Source: Rugosimonospora acidiphila (GTDB lineage Bacteria; Actinomycetota; Actinomycetes; Mycobacteriales; Micromonosporaceae). From it: a stretch of 64,000 nucleotides of DNA. Shown here in pieces: positions 53,287-62,205 of the stretch (its first letter is position 1; each line of letters begins with the position of its first letter). The stretch covers positions 1 to 64,000 of the forward strand of contig NZ_BAABJQ010000016.1 in NCBI RefSeq assembly GCF_039543385.1. The letters are read 5' to 3'. Both the position numbers and the translations under genes were made by a program. Under the pieces are notes generated by a model that saw nothing but the letters and a program-made list of their open reading frames with translations, made no database searches and was not told where the DNA came from.

Positions 53287-53550
53287 CGGTCCTCCAGGCA
53301 TTTCAAACGAGTATGACCAACCTAGCTTGGCACGCGGCGCCCAGCACGCGCGCACGGACCGGGACTGCTCGATCAAAATACCCGCTCGCTCCTCCCCGAC
53401 GCATCCGATGATCAGGATCGGTGTTCCGCTCCGGGAAAACGCCCGATTCGGCACACGCAACGGGTAGACACCAGGGGCGTGTTCGGCGGTACGATTCACC
53501 CGTCGCCGGGCGGCTTCCCCCGTGGCCGCCCGGCGCTCAATCATTACGGA

Positions 53551-53889
53551 GTGAGTGACATCCTCCTCTGTTCCGCCAAGGGTTGCCGCGCGTCCGCCGA
53601 GTGGGCGCTGCGCTGGAACAATCCGAAGCTGCACCCGCCCGAGCGGCGCAAGACCTGGCTCGCCTGCGCCCAGCACCGCGACAGCCTCGGCGACTTCCTG
53701 TCCGCCCGCGGCTTCCTCCGCGAGGTGACGCCCGTCGACCCGGACGCGCCACCCGGCGACCAGCCAACCGAACCCGCCAACCAGCCGCCGCAGCCCGCCG
53801 ACCAGCCGACCGCCGGGCAGCCGCCCCGGCCCATCGGGCAGCCGCCCGCGTCCGCCGATCCGGAGGCCGGATCCGGCGCGGCCGGGTAG
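53551..53889 (+). CDS. Conserved actinobacterial protein with Cys/His motif and Pro-rich tail
   Basis: 112 aa from GTG (VSDILLCSAKGCRASAEWAL). Cys in LLCSAKGC and LACAQH with RRKTW between look like a small zinc site. Residues 70-112 are Pro/Gln repeats (QPTEPANQPPQPADQP). The N-terminal half is a common actinobacterial family without established function. It is divergent from moxR. Confidence 0.8.
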   Translation: MSDILLCSAKGCRASAEWALRWNNPKLHPPERRKTWLACAQHRDSLGDFLSARGFLREVTPVDPDAPPGDQPTEPANQPPQPADQPTAGQPPRPIGQPPASADPEAGSGAAG

Positions 53890-53972
53890 CCGGCGTCGAG
53901 CGCGTCACGTCGGGGTTTTCGGCCGGCGTGTCCGGGTACGAAACCGCGACCCCGACGAGAGGATCACCGGCC

Positions 53973-54851
53973 ATGCAGAACAACACCACGACACCGGCCC
54001 GGGTCACCATCCTCGGCACCGGGCACATGGGCGGCGCGATCGCGGCGAACCTCGCCGAACACGGCTACGAGGTGCGCGCCTGGAACCGCACCGCGGCGCA
54101 CGCCGAGGGGCTTGCCGCGCAGGGCGTCCAGGTCGTCACCGACGCCGCCGACGCCGTCAAGGGCGCGGACCTGGTGCTGACCATGCTCACCGACGGTGAC
54201 GCGACCGAGAATGTGATCGACACCGCGCGGCCGGCGGCCGGCACCACCTGGGTACAGATGGGCACGATCGGCGTGCGGGCCACCGAGAAGCTGATCGAGC
54301 TGGCGGCGGCGCGGGGGCTCGACCTGGTCGACGCGCCGGTGCTGGGCACCGACGTGCCGGCCCGCCAGGGCAAGCTGCTGATCCTGGCCTCCGGGGCGGA
54401 CCAGCTGCGCGACCGGGTACAGCCGCTGTTCGACACCCTCGGCACCCGGACCCTCTGGCTCGGCGCCGCCGGCCGGGGCAGCGCCGTCAAGCTGGCCCTC
54501 AACACCTGGCTGGCCGTGATCGCGGAGGGCATCGCCGAAACCCTGGCGCTGGGCGACTGCCTGGGCATCGAGCCGGCCACGATCCTCGACGCGATGGAGG
54601 GCACGGCGGTGGCCGCGCCGTGGGCGCTGACCAAGGGGCGCAACCTGCTGGCGGGCCAACTCGAGGCCGGCTTCCCGCTCAAGCACGCCACCAAGGACAT
54701 CGCCCTGGTGGTCGAGGCGGCCCGCGAGCGCGGCGTGGACCTGCCGGTCGCCGAGGCGGTCACGCCGGTGTGGCAGGCGCTGGTACAGGCCGGGTCGGGC
54801 GACCGTGACGTGGCCGCCGCCGGCGCCCGCTACCCGTTGGCGCCCCGCTGA
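53973..54851 (+). CDS. NAD(P)-dependent oxidoreductase, 3-hydroxyisobutyrate dehydrogenase family
   Basis: 292 aa. Rossmann GTGHMGGAIAANL, substrate-binding segment DAPVLGTDVPARQGKL, catalytic Lys in AVKLALNTW (GxxK type). Oxidises a beta-hydroxyacid or reduces an imine/aldehyde. SD GAGAGGA. First of three consecutive rightward genes. Confidence 0.92.
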   Translation: MQNNTTTPARVTILGTGHMGGAIAANLAEHGYEVRAWNRTAAHAEGLAAQGVQVVTDAADAVKGADLVLTMLTDGDATENVIDTARPAAGTTWVQMGTIGVRATEKLIELAAARGLDLVDAPVLGTDVPARQGKLLILASGADQLRDRVQPLFDTLGTRTLWLGAAGRGSAVKLALNTWLAVIAEGIAETLALGDCLGIEPATILDAMEGTAVAAPWALTKGRNLLAGQLEAGFPLKHATKDIALVVEAARERGVDLPVAEAVTPVWQALVQAGSGDRDVAAAGARYPLAPR

Positions 54852-54907
54852 ACACGCCGTCGCCCGGCACCGCCGCCCACCGGCGCGCGGATACGTAGGC
54901 TTCGGTC

Positions 54908-55288
54908 ATGGACTTGCGCCCCGGACTCGCCACGCGGGTACAGCTCACCGTCACCGACGCCGACACCGCGCAGTCGCTCGGCTCCGGGGACGTGCCCGTG
55001 CTGGGCACGCCCCGGGCGCTGGCTCTGGCCGAGGCGGCCACGGTCGCGCTGACCGCCGGGCGGCTGCCCGCCGGGGCCACCACGGTGGGCGTACGGGTCG
55101 AGCTGGAGCATCTGGCCGCCACGCCGGTCGGCGGCCTCGTGGTGGCCGAGGCCGTGATCTCCGAGGTGGACGGCCGGCGGCTGAGTTTCGTGGTCACCCT
55201 GCGACAGGGCGAGCAGGTGGCCGCGCGGATCCAGGTGGAGCGGGTGATCGTGGACCGCGAGACCTTCGTGGCGAAGGCGTACTCGTAA
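54908..55288 (+). CDS. Hotdog-fold thioesterase, FlK-like
   Basis: 126 aa. Like fluoroacetyl-CoA thioesterase: GTPRALALAEAATVAL holding the Glu, and VELEHLAATPVGG holding the His. Hydrolyses a short acyl-CoA. TAGGCT ends 6 nt before the ATG and no SD is seen, so leaderless. Its TAA overlaps the next ATG (TAATG). Confidence 0.9.
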   Translation: MDLRPGLATRVQLTVTDADTAQSLGSGDVPVLGTPRALALAEAATVALTAGRLPAGATTVGVRVELEHLAATPVGGLVVAEAVISEVDGRRLSFVVTLRQGEQVAARIQVERVIVDRETFVAKAYS

Positions 55289-56112
55289 TGGCGGGTCTCG
55301 CCGAAGTCGCCCCCGGCGTGTACGTGCACCGCCACCCCGTGCTCGACGTCAACGCGACGCTGATCGTCGGCGAGGACCGGGCGCTGCTGGTCGATACCCT
55401 GTCCGGCCCGGCCCAGGGCGCCGCGCTGGCGGAGGAGGTCCGCCGGGTGACCCCGGCGCCGTTGGCTTTGGTCAACACCCACCACCACTTCGACCACTGC
55501 TTCGGCAACGCCGCCTTCGGCGAGGCCGGGGGCGCGATCTGGGCGCACCGGGACGCCGTCGCCCAGCTGCGCGACCACGGGCCGCGCTGGCAGCACACCT
55601 GGTACGAGCAGTGGCTGCCGACCGAGCCGGAGCTCGCCGAGGACCTGGGCCGCGCGGTCATCGCCGTACCGAACCGGGTGGTGCACCGGGCGGCCACCCT
55701 GGACGTGGGCGGCCGGCGGGTGGAGCTGCGCCACCTCGGGCGCGGGCACACCGAGGGCGACCTGGTCGTGCTGGTGGCGGATGCCGGCGTCGTGCTGGCC
55801 GGCGACCTCGTCGAACAGGGTGCCCCGCCCGACTTCGGCGACTCGTATCCGCTGGAGTGGCCCGAGACCGTCGCCGCCCTGCTGAACCTGATCTCGACCG
55901 ACGCGGTGGTGGTGCCCGGCCACGGCGCACCGGTCGACCGCGGATTCGTCGAACACCAGCACGGGCAGCTCAGCGAGTTGGACTGGTTGATCCGCTACGG
56001 GCACCGCGACCGGGCGACCGAACAGGCCGTCGCGGCCAGGTCCCCGTTCGGCCCGGACGCCTCCCTGGTGGCGGTGCGCCGGGGCTTCGCCGAGCTGACC
56101 GGCGGCGTCTGA
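55288..56112 (+). CDS. Metallo-beta-lactamase-fold hydrolase
   Basis: 274 aa. Zinc motif NTHHHFDHCFGN, further His in RGHTEGDLVVLV, Asp in AGDLVEQG and His in VPGHGAPVD: complete dinuclear site. Likely hydrolyses a thioester or similar. Coupled by overlap to the FlK-like thioesterase, so the two may act on the same acyl pool. Confidence 0.92.
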   Translation: MAGLAEVAPGVYVHRHPVLDVNATLIVGEDRALLVDTLSGPAQGAALAEEVRRVTPAPLALVNTHHHFDHCFGNAAFGEAGGAIWAHRDAVAQLRDHGPRWQHTWYEQWLPTEPELAEDLGRAVIAVPNRVVHRAATLDVGGRRVELRHLGRGHTEGDLVVLVADAGVVLAGDLVEQGAPPDFGDSYPLEWPETVAALLNLISTDAVVVPGHGAPVDRGFVEHQHGQLSELDWLIRYGHRDRATEQAVAARSPFGPDASLVAVRRGFAELTGGV

Positions 56113-56205
56113 GCCCTCCCCCGCCCGTCACTTCGGCCCTCCCCGCCGCCCCTCCCCCACCGCCGCTCCCCCGCGCTCCGCGCCGCCGCGCCCTGCCCAC
56201 GAGGG

Positions 56206-57885
56206 TCACCCCAGCGGGCACGCGTTGACCGGGAAGCTGTGGTCGGACCTGCCCGCGACCCCCCGCCAGGCCGGGTTCCACGGCACCCGTAGCGCGGGCG
56301 CCTGCCAGGCGGCTCCCGCCCACTGCAGGGCCGCGTAGTCCCATTCCCGGTGCTGCCGCACCTGGCCGGAGTTGATGAATTCGGCCAGCCGCCGCCGGTC
56401 ACCCGGCCCGTCGATCAGCAGGCCGTGCACGGCCGCCACCTCCACCACCGGGACGCGCGGACGCAGGTCGGGCGAGACCGTGATCGCGTCCCCGGTGGAC
56501 AGGAACGCGACGGTCCGTACCCCCCGCTCCGGGCACAGGATCCGGTTGCCCCGGAACAGTGGCGCGTCGTCCATCAGCGACCGGACGAACGGCTCGTCGG
56601 CGCTGTTGGGCAGGCCGTCGGCCAGGCTGAGCAGCCCGAAGAGGCCGCGCAGCTCCCACCCGGTGGCCACGCCCCACCCCGTGTCGGCCCCGCGCGGCGG
56701 ATAGTAGACGCGCCCGGCCCGCACCGGCGGGCTGAGCAGCGCCACCCGATCGACCGCCGGGTGCGGCATGGTCCGCAGGTAGACCTGCGCGATGAACGCG
56801 CCCTCGCTCAGGGCCACCAGCGCCACCGGCCGCCCGGTGGCGCGGTGCACCCGGTCGACCTGGTCGGCCAGCATCCGCGCGCCGGCCGGCAGCGATCGGT
56901 GGGTGTCGATCGCCAGGTAGGGACGGGGACGCCCGGCGCCGTCCGAGCCCCGGTAGGAGAAGCGCACGATGGGCAGGGCGCGCCCGCTGGGCTCGCCGCC
57001 GTACTGGGAGTCGTAGCCGGCCAGGAAGATCACCGGATGGCCGGCGTCGAGGTCCTCCAGCCGCAGGATCGGGTCCGGCTCCGTGCGCTCCTGCCGGTGC
57101 ACGTCCATCACGGACACCCAGCCGAGGCCGGCCGTGAGGGCGACCACGACCGCGATCACGCCCGGCGTGACCGGTACCCGCCGCCACCGGACCGGCCGGT
57201 GCGCCACCGCCACCCGTACGGCAAAGCGCCACAGGACCCCGTTGACCCCGCCGACGAGCACCGCGATCGGCACCGTCACCGAGGGCGGGGACCACCACAG
57301 CAGCGCGCTGCCGGCCGTGAGCGTCACGACGTTGACGAACGACAGCGCGACGGCGCCGGCCGGCGGGAAGCCCCGCCACCAGCCCGGCACGATCCCACCC
57401 CGCTGCAGGAACGGCGCCATGATCAGCAGCGGTACCAGCTCGCCGGCCAGGTACCAGGAGACCGACACCTCCGAGGCGACGATGCCCAGCGCGGCCCACG
57501 GGGACAGCAGCGCCCCGAGCAGGGCGGCGAACCCGAGATTGCGCAGGACCAGCCGGCCCAGCGGTGGGCGCGCCACCCCGGGCGGCCAGGCCAGCGCGGT
57601 CTGGCCGGCACCCAGCAGCCCGCGGAACGCGATGGCGGCCAGCGATTCGAGCACGAACCCGGCCCACGACCGGTGATAGACCAGCACCCAGAGCAGATCA
57701 TGGAAGGTCCCGTACGGCCAGACCGCGCTGACGTGCGGGGCCAGGCTGATCGTGGTGGTGAAGCCGCCGGCGCGCACCAGGCCGGCCTCGACCCCGGCCG
57801 GTACCGCGGAGAGGATGATCAGCAGCGCCAGGCGCGCCGGCCCGGAGCGCGCGCGCTCCCGCCAGCCCCCGGTGACCCGATCCAT
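56206..57885 (-). CDS. Multi-pass membrane protein with C-terminal alpha/beta-hydrolase-like domain
   Basis: 559 aa. Seven or so hydrophobic helices in residues 1-260, then a soluble part with VIFLAGYDSQYGG, a nucleophile-elbow-like VALSEGAFIAQVY (A-x-S-x-G) and a late His in AAVHGLLIDGPGDR, consistent with Ser-His hydrolase order. The topology suggests an external lipase/esterase-like domain. I know no family name. The gap before the convergent gene upstream is a C-rich tract. Confidence 0.8.
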   Translation of the reverse strand: MDRVTGGWRERARSGPARLALLIILSAVPAGVEAGLVRAGGFTTTISLAPHVSAVWPYGTFHDLLWVLVYHRSWAGFVLESLAAIAFRGLLGAGQTALAWPPGVARPPLGRLVLRNLGFAALLGALLSPWAALGIVASEVSVSWYLAGELVPLLIMAPFLQRGGIVPGWWRGFPPAGAVALSFVNVVTLTAGSALLWWSPPSVTVPIAVLVGGVNGVLWRFAVRVAVAHRPVRWRRVPVTPGVIAVVVALTAGLGWVSVMDVHRQERTEPDPILRLEDLDAGHPVIFLAGYDSQYGGEPSGRALPIVRFSYRGSDGAGRPRPYLAIDTHRSLPAGARMLADQVDRVHRATGRPVALVALSEGAFIAQVYLRTMPHPAVDRVALLSPPVRAGRVYYPPRGADTGWGVATGWELRGLFGLLSLADGLPNSADEPFVRSLMDDAPLFRGNRILCPERGVRTVAFLSTGDAITVSPDLRPRVPVVEVAAVHGLLIDGPGDRRRLAEFINSGQVRQHREWDYAALQWAGAAWQAPALRVPWNPAWRGVAGRSDHSFPVNACPLG

Positions 57886-57985
57886 CCCCGCAGCCGGTAC
57901 CCGCCGGTCACGCGGGTAATCGATGAGGCCGCCGGTCGGAGCCCGCCGGACGCGCTGGGCGCACCGGCCGGGCCCAGCGGGGCGC

Positions 57986-59947
57986 TCAGCGCACCATCGA
58001 GCCGACCACCGGCTTGGTCAGCAGCGCGGACTGGGCGCGGGTGATCCCCGGGTTCAGCGAGCGCTCCACGAAGATCGCGTGCCACACGCAGAACACCAGC
58101 ACCGTCCAGACCTTGCGGGAGTAGTCCGCCTCGCCGCGCTTGTGCGCCTGCAGCAGGTTGCGGGCGTAGTTCAGGTCGAGTAGGTCACCGGCGCCGGAGC
58201 GGTCGAAGATGTGATGCGCCCAGTCGTACATCTCGCCGGCCAGCCACACCCGGGTCGGGGTGGGGAAGCCCAGCTTCTTGCGGTTGACGATGGCCGGCGG
58301 AACCACGTCGCGCAGTGCCTGGCGCATCGCGAACTTGGTGTCCGTGGAGTGCGGCGGCAGCTTCAGGTCGACCGGGATCGACGCGGCCACGTCGAAGACC
58401 GGCCGGTCCAGGAACGGCACCCGCACCTCCAGCGAGTGCGCCATGGACATCCGGTCCGCCTTGACCAGGATGTCGCCGCGCAGCCAGGTGTACAGGTCGA
58501 CGTACTGCATCTTGGTCACGTCGTCCAGGCCGGCGGCGGCCGCCTCGGCGTAGACCGGCCCGGTGATGTCGGTGTAGCGCACCCGGTCGTCGTAGCGGCG
58601 CAGCAGTTCGCGCTTCTCCGCCTCGGTGAACATCCGGGCGTTGCCGTAGTAGCGCTCCTCGATCGGGGTGGTGCCCCGCTCCAGGAAGCTCTTGCCCTTG
58701 ACCCCCTGGGGCATCACCTGGGCGACCTTGCGCAGCCCCTTCTGTACCGGGTTGGGCAGTCCGTTGATGGTCGACAGCGACAGCGGCTCGCGGTAGATGG
58801 TGTACCCGCCGAAGAACTCGTCGGCACCCTCGCCGGACAGCACCACGGTCACGTACTCGGACGCCTTCTTCGCCACGAAGTACAGCGGCACCAGGGCCGG
58901 GTCGGCCACCGGATCGTCCAGGTGCCAGACGATCTTCGGCAGCGCCTCCATCATGTCCTGCGGCCCGATCTTGGTCGGGATGGTGGTCACGCCGAGGTGG
59001 CGGGCGGAGTCCTGGGCCACTTCGATCTCGGAGTATCCGGGCACGTCATACCCGACGGTGAAGGTCAGGATGTTCGGATTGAACTCGCGGGCCAGCGCCA
59101 CCACGGCGGTGGAGTCGATGCCGCTGGACAGGAACGCGCCGACCGGCACGTCCGAGCGCATGTGCATCCGGACGCTCTCGCGCAGGGTCTCGCGGATGCG
59201 CCGGTACAGCGACTCCGGATCGTTGGTCGGGGTGGGCCGGAACTGGGGCTGGTAGTAGCGGCGGGTGGCGAAGGGGCCACCGGCCCGGTACGTGAAGCAC
59301 TCGCCGGAGCCGACCCGGCCGATACCCCGGTGCAGGGTGCCCGGCTCCGGCACGTACTGCAGCGTCAGGTAGTGCGACAGGTTGGCGGTGTCCACCGCGC
59401 CGTGGCCGTCGACGTTGCCGTAGAAGTCCTGGGGCAGGAACGGCAGCAGCGCCTTCTTCTCGCTGGCCAGGAAGAGCCCGTCGCCGGTGACCAAGTGGAA
59501 CAGCGGCTTGATGCCGTACGGGTCGCGGGCGCCGAAGACCAGCTTCTGGAAGGTATCGACGATCACGAAGGCGAACATCCCGCGCAGCCGGTTGACGACC
59601 GCCTCGCCCCAGTAGTGGAACCCGGCGACGATCACCTCGCCGTCGCCCCCGGTGTCGAACCGGGCGCCGTAGTCCCGGATCAGCTCGTCGCGCAGCTCGA
59701 TGTAGTTGTAGATCTCGCCGTTGAAGGTGAGCAGGTACCTGCCCCCCTCGTAGGGCAGCGGCTCGTGGCTGCCGGCCACATCGATGATGGACAGCCGCTT
59801 GTGGGCGAAGATCACATCCGAGCCGACCACCTCGACGCCGGTCTCGTCCGGGCCACGGTGATGCAGGCTCTCCAGAGCCCTGGCCACCGCGTCCCGGTAG
59901 GCCGGCGCGTTGCCGCGGGAGCTGATGAACGTCAGGAGTCCGCACAT
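57986..59947 (-). CDS. asnB: Glutamine-hydrolysing asparagine synthetase
   Basis: 653 aa. Met removal leaves Cys1 of CGLLTF as the glutaminase nucleophile; LHHRGPDE, LTFNGEIYNY follow. Synthetase domain with AFLSSGIDSTAVV PP-loop and LSGEGADEFFGGY. Makes Asn from Asp, Gln and ATP. AAAGGA SD. It is longer than the E. coli enzyme, like other actinobacterial AsnB. Confidence 0.95.
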   Translation of the reverse strand: MCGLLTFISSRGNAPAYRDAVARALESLHHRGPDETGVEVVGSDVIFAHKRLSIIDVAGSHEPLPYEGGRYLLTFNGEIYNYIELRDELIRDYGARFDTGGDGEVIVAGFHYWGEAVVNRLRGMFAFVIVDTFQKLVFGARDPYGIKPLFHLVTGDGLFLASEKKALLPFLPQDFYGNVDGHGAVDTANLSHYLTLQYVPEPGTLHRGIGRVGSGECFTYRAGGPFATRRYYQPQFRPTPTNDPESLYRRIRETLRESVRMHMRSDVPVGAFLSSGIDSTAVVALAREFNPNILTFTVGYDVPGYSEIEVAQDSARHLGVTTIPTKIGPQDMMEALPKIVWHLDDPVADPALVPLYFVAKKASEYVTVVLSGEGADEFFGGYTIYREPLSLSTINGLPNPVQKGLRKVAQVMPQGVKGKSFLERGTTPIEERYYGNARMFTEAEKRELLRRYDDRVRYTDITGPVYAEAAAAGLDDVTKMQYVDLYTWLRGDILVKADRMSMAHSLEVRVPFLDRPVFDVAASIPVDLKLPPHSTDTKFAMRQALRDVVPPAIVNRKKLGFPTPTRVWLAGEMYDWAHHIFDRSGAGDLLDLNYARNLLQAHKRGEADYSRKVWTVLVFCVWHAIFVERSLNPGITRAQSALLTKPVVGSMVR

Positions 59948-60010
59948 GGCGGTCATCCTTTCATGGTCGGCTCGTGGCCCTGGCCCGACTGGCACGATAG
60001 GTTCTTGAGC

Positions 60011-61444
60011 ATGAGTGACAAGGTCTCCGGCAGCCAGACTCATGACCCCGATTTCCCGGAAAAGTTCCTGGCCTTCATGCGGAGCGGCTGGCGCGACACC
60101 CCGCTCGACGTGGCGCCCGGCCCCGAGGCCGCGAACTACGCCAGGCGACGATCCGCGCTGTCCGAGGCCTTTCCCGGCGAGACGCTGATCATACCGACCG
60201 GTCGGGAAAAGGTACGCGCGAACGACACTTCCTACCCGTTTCGGCCGGGTAGCGACTTCGTGTACCTCACGGGCGAGCACGACCCGGACGCGGTGCTCGT
60301 CCTGCGCCCCGACGGGACGGCGACACTCTACGTTCGGCCCCGCTCACCCCGCGACACCGACGAGTTCTTTCGCGACCGCGCCTACGGCGAGCTGTGGATC
60401 GGCCGCCGGCACACGCTGACCGAGAAGGCCGCCGAGCTGGGCATCGAGACCGCTCACCTCAACGACCTGCCGACCGTGCTCGACGACTGCGCCCCGGGCC
60501 GCACCCGGGTGCTGCGCGGCTTCGACCCGGCCGTGGACGCGGCGGTGCGCGGCAACCCCCGCCGCGACGCCGAGCTGGCCACGGCGCTGTCGGAGCTGAA
60601 GCTGGTCAAGGACGACTGGGAGATCGCCCAGCTGCGGGACGCCATCGACGCCACCGTGCGCGGCTTCGAGGACGTCGCCCGGGTGCTGCCCGCCGACCGG
60701 CCGGTCTCCGAGCGCCTGCTCGACGGGGTCTTCGGGCTGCGCGCGCGCCACGACGGCAACCAGGTCGGGTACGGCTCGATCGTGGGCAACGGCGCGCACG
60801 GCGCGATCCTGCACTGGGTACGCAACAACGGGCAGACCCGCCCGGGCGACCTGCTGCTGATGGACATGGGCGTGGAGAACCGGGCGCTGTACACGGCCGA
60901 CGTCACCCGCACGGTTCCGGTGTCGGGCACGTTCAGCCCGGTCCAGCGCCAGATCTACGACCTGGTGTACGCCTCCCAGCAGGCCGGCATCGACGCGATC
61001 AAGCCGGGCGTCGGCTTCGACGAAATCCACCAGACCTGCATGCGCGTGCTGGCCGGTGGACTGTTCGACCTCGGCCTGCTGCCGGTCGGCGTGGACGAGG
61101 CGATGAGCAAGGAGTCGACGCTGTACCGGCGCTGGAGCCTGCACGGCTTCGGCCACATGCTCGGCCTGGACGTGCACGACTGTGCGAACGCGCGTCGCGA
61201 GCGGTACCGGGAGGGCACCATCGGCGAGGGGTATGTGCTGACCGTGGAGCCCGGCCTGTACTTCCAGCCGGACGACGAGCTGGTCCCCGAGGAGCTGCGC
61301 GGCATCGGCATCCGCATCGAGGACGACGTGCTGGTGACCTCGGCCGGCGCCCAGGTGCTCTCCGCCGGGCTGCCGCGCACCGCCGACGACGTCGAGTCCT
61401 GGCTCGCCGCGCAGCGTGAGGCCGGCCCCCGCCTGCCCGGCTGA
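60011..61444 (+). CDS. pepP: Xaa-Pro aminopeptidase (aminopeptidase P)
   Basis: 477 aa. AMP_N domain (ALSEAFPGETLIIPTGRE), then the pita-bread metallopeptidase with ILHWVRNNG, MDMGVENRALYTADVTRT (two Asp), HGFGHMLGLDVHD (His), and TVEPGLYF and IRIEDDVLVT (Glu). Removes the residue before a proline. TAGGTT ends 7 nt before the ATG without an SD. Divergent from asnB. Confidence 0.95.
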   Translation: MSDKVSGSQTHDPDFPEKFLAFMRSGWRDTPLDVAPGPEAANYARRRSALSEAFPGETLIIPTGREKVRANDTSYPFRPGSDFVYLTGEHDPDAVLVLRPDGTATLYVRPRSPRDTDEFFRDRAYGELWIGRRHTLTEKAAELGIETAHLNDLPTVLDDCAPGRTRVLRGFDPAVDAAVRGNPRRDAELATALSELKLVKDDWEIAQLRDAIDATVRGFEDVARVLPADRPVSERLLDGVFGLRARHDGNQVGYGSIVGNGAHGAILHWVRNNGQTRPGDLLLMDMGVENRALYTADVTRTVPVSGTFSPVQRQIYDLVYASQQAGIDAIKPGVGFDEIHQTCMRVLAGGLFDLGLLPVGVDEAMSKESTLYRRWSLHGFGHMLGLDVHDCANARRERYREGTIGEGYVLTVEPGLYFQPDDELVPEELRGIGIRIEDDVLVTSAGAQVLSAGLPRTADDVESWLAAQREAGPRLPG

Positions 61445-61593
61445 GCAGGCCCGGCCACCGCATACACGCTGCCACCACACGCACCCGGCCACCACACGCA
61501 CCCGAGACGCGCACGTTCGACCGCCCCGGGGCCGCCGACACTCGGATCGGCCCCGGCCGGCGGGCCCGGACCGGAGCCGCTTAGGTTCTCCCG

Positions 61594-62190
61594 GTGGCCA
61601 TGATGGAGATCTACGCCCTCGACCTCGACGAACTCACGGCAGTAGTCGGCTCCGGTGATCGAACCCTGCTGCGCACGATCAGTGTGGAGTTGGAGGGCCA
61701 CCTCGCGGTCGCCGACGAGGAGTTCGGCGACCGGATCGCCGAGGGCGCGCCGACCCGGCTGGACGCGATCCGCGCGGTGATCGACGGTGGGCCCTTCGAC
61801 GACCGGTACGGCTACCAGTACGGATACGCCTACCACAACCTCTGCGTGTACCACGGGCTGCGCCAGAACAACCTCAACTTCGCCCCGTTCCGTCACGACT
61901 GGCTCGAGACGGTCGACGAGGGGCTGCGCCGGCTCGGGCTCACCGCCGTCACGGTGAGCACCTTCCGGCACAACCGGCCGCCGTCGCCGCTGCCGTACAC
62001 GACCGAGCCGACGTACGGCGAGTGGTCTCCGGCGCAGTGCCGCGAGGCGTTCGACCAGTGGCGGGCGAGCACGATCGAGCAGCGGGCGGCGCTCGGGTAC
62101 GACCTGCGGGAGGCGGTCGAGTCCTGCGCCGAGTGGCTGCGCGCCGCCACGTCGGGCAACGGCCTGGGCATCGCCGCCTTCAGCTTCTGA
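61594..62190 (+). CDS. Protein of unknown function
   Basis: 198 aa from GTG. No TM segment. Acidic N-terminus (EIYALDLDELTAVVG), a Tyr-rich YGYQYGYAYHNLC and helical C-terminus (AEWLRAATSGNGLGI). It resembles small immunity-like or DUF7691-type actinobacterial proteins but I cannot assign it. TAGGTT lies 6 nt before the start, again a leaderless pattern. Confidence 0.78.
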   Translation: MAMMEIYALDLDELTAVVGSGDRTLLRTISVELEGHLAVADEEFGDRIAEGAPTRLDAIRAVIDGGPFDDRYGYQYGYAYHNLCVYHGLRQNNLNFAPFRHDWLETVDEGLRRLGLTAVTVSTFRHNRPPSPLPYTTEPTYGEWSPAQCREAFDQWRASTIEQRAALGYDLREAVESCAEWLRAATSGNGLGIAAFSF

Positions 62191-62205
62191 CGCCCACGGC
62201 GGGAG

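Noticed and set aside
56117..56200. C-rich tract as a functional G-quadruplex or transcription element
   Set aside because: Composition alone in a G/C-rich genome; no ordered repeat or conservation can be judged.
58211..60010. 600-codon open frame extending the aminopeptidase P gene upstream, antisense to asnB
   Set aside because: The upstream part is a shadow of asnB; the family-matching protein begins at the ATG at 60011, 7 nt after a TAGGTT box.
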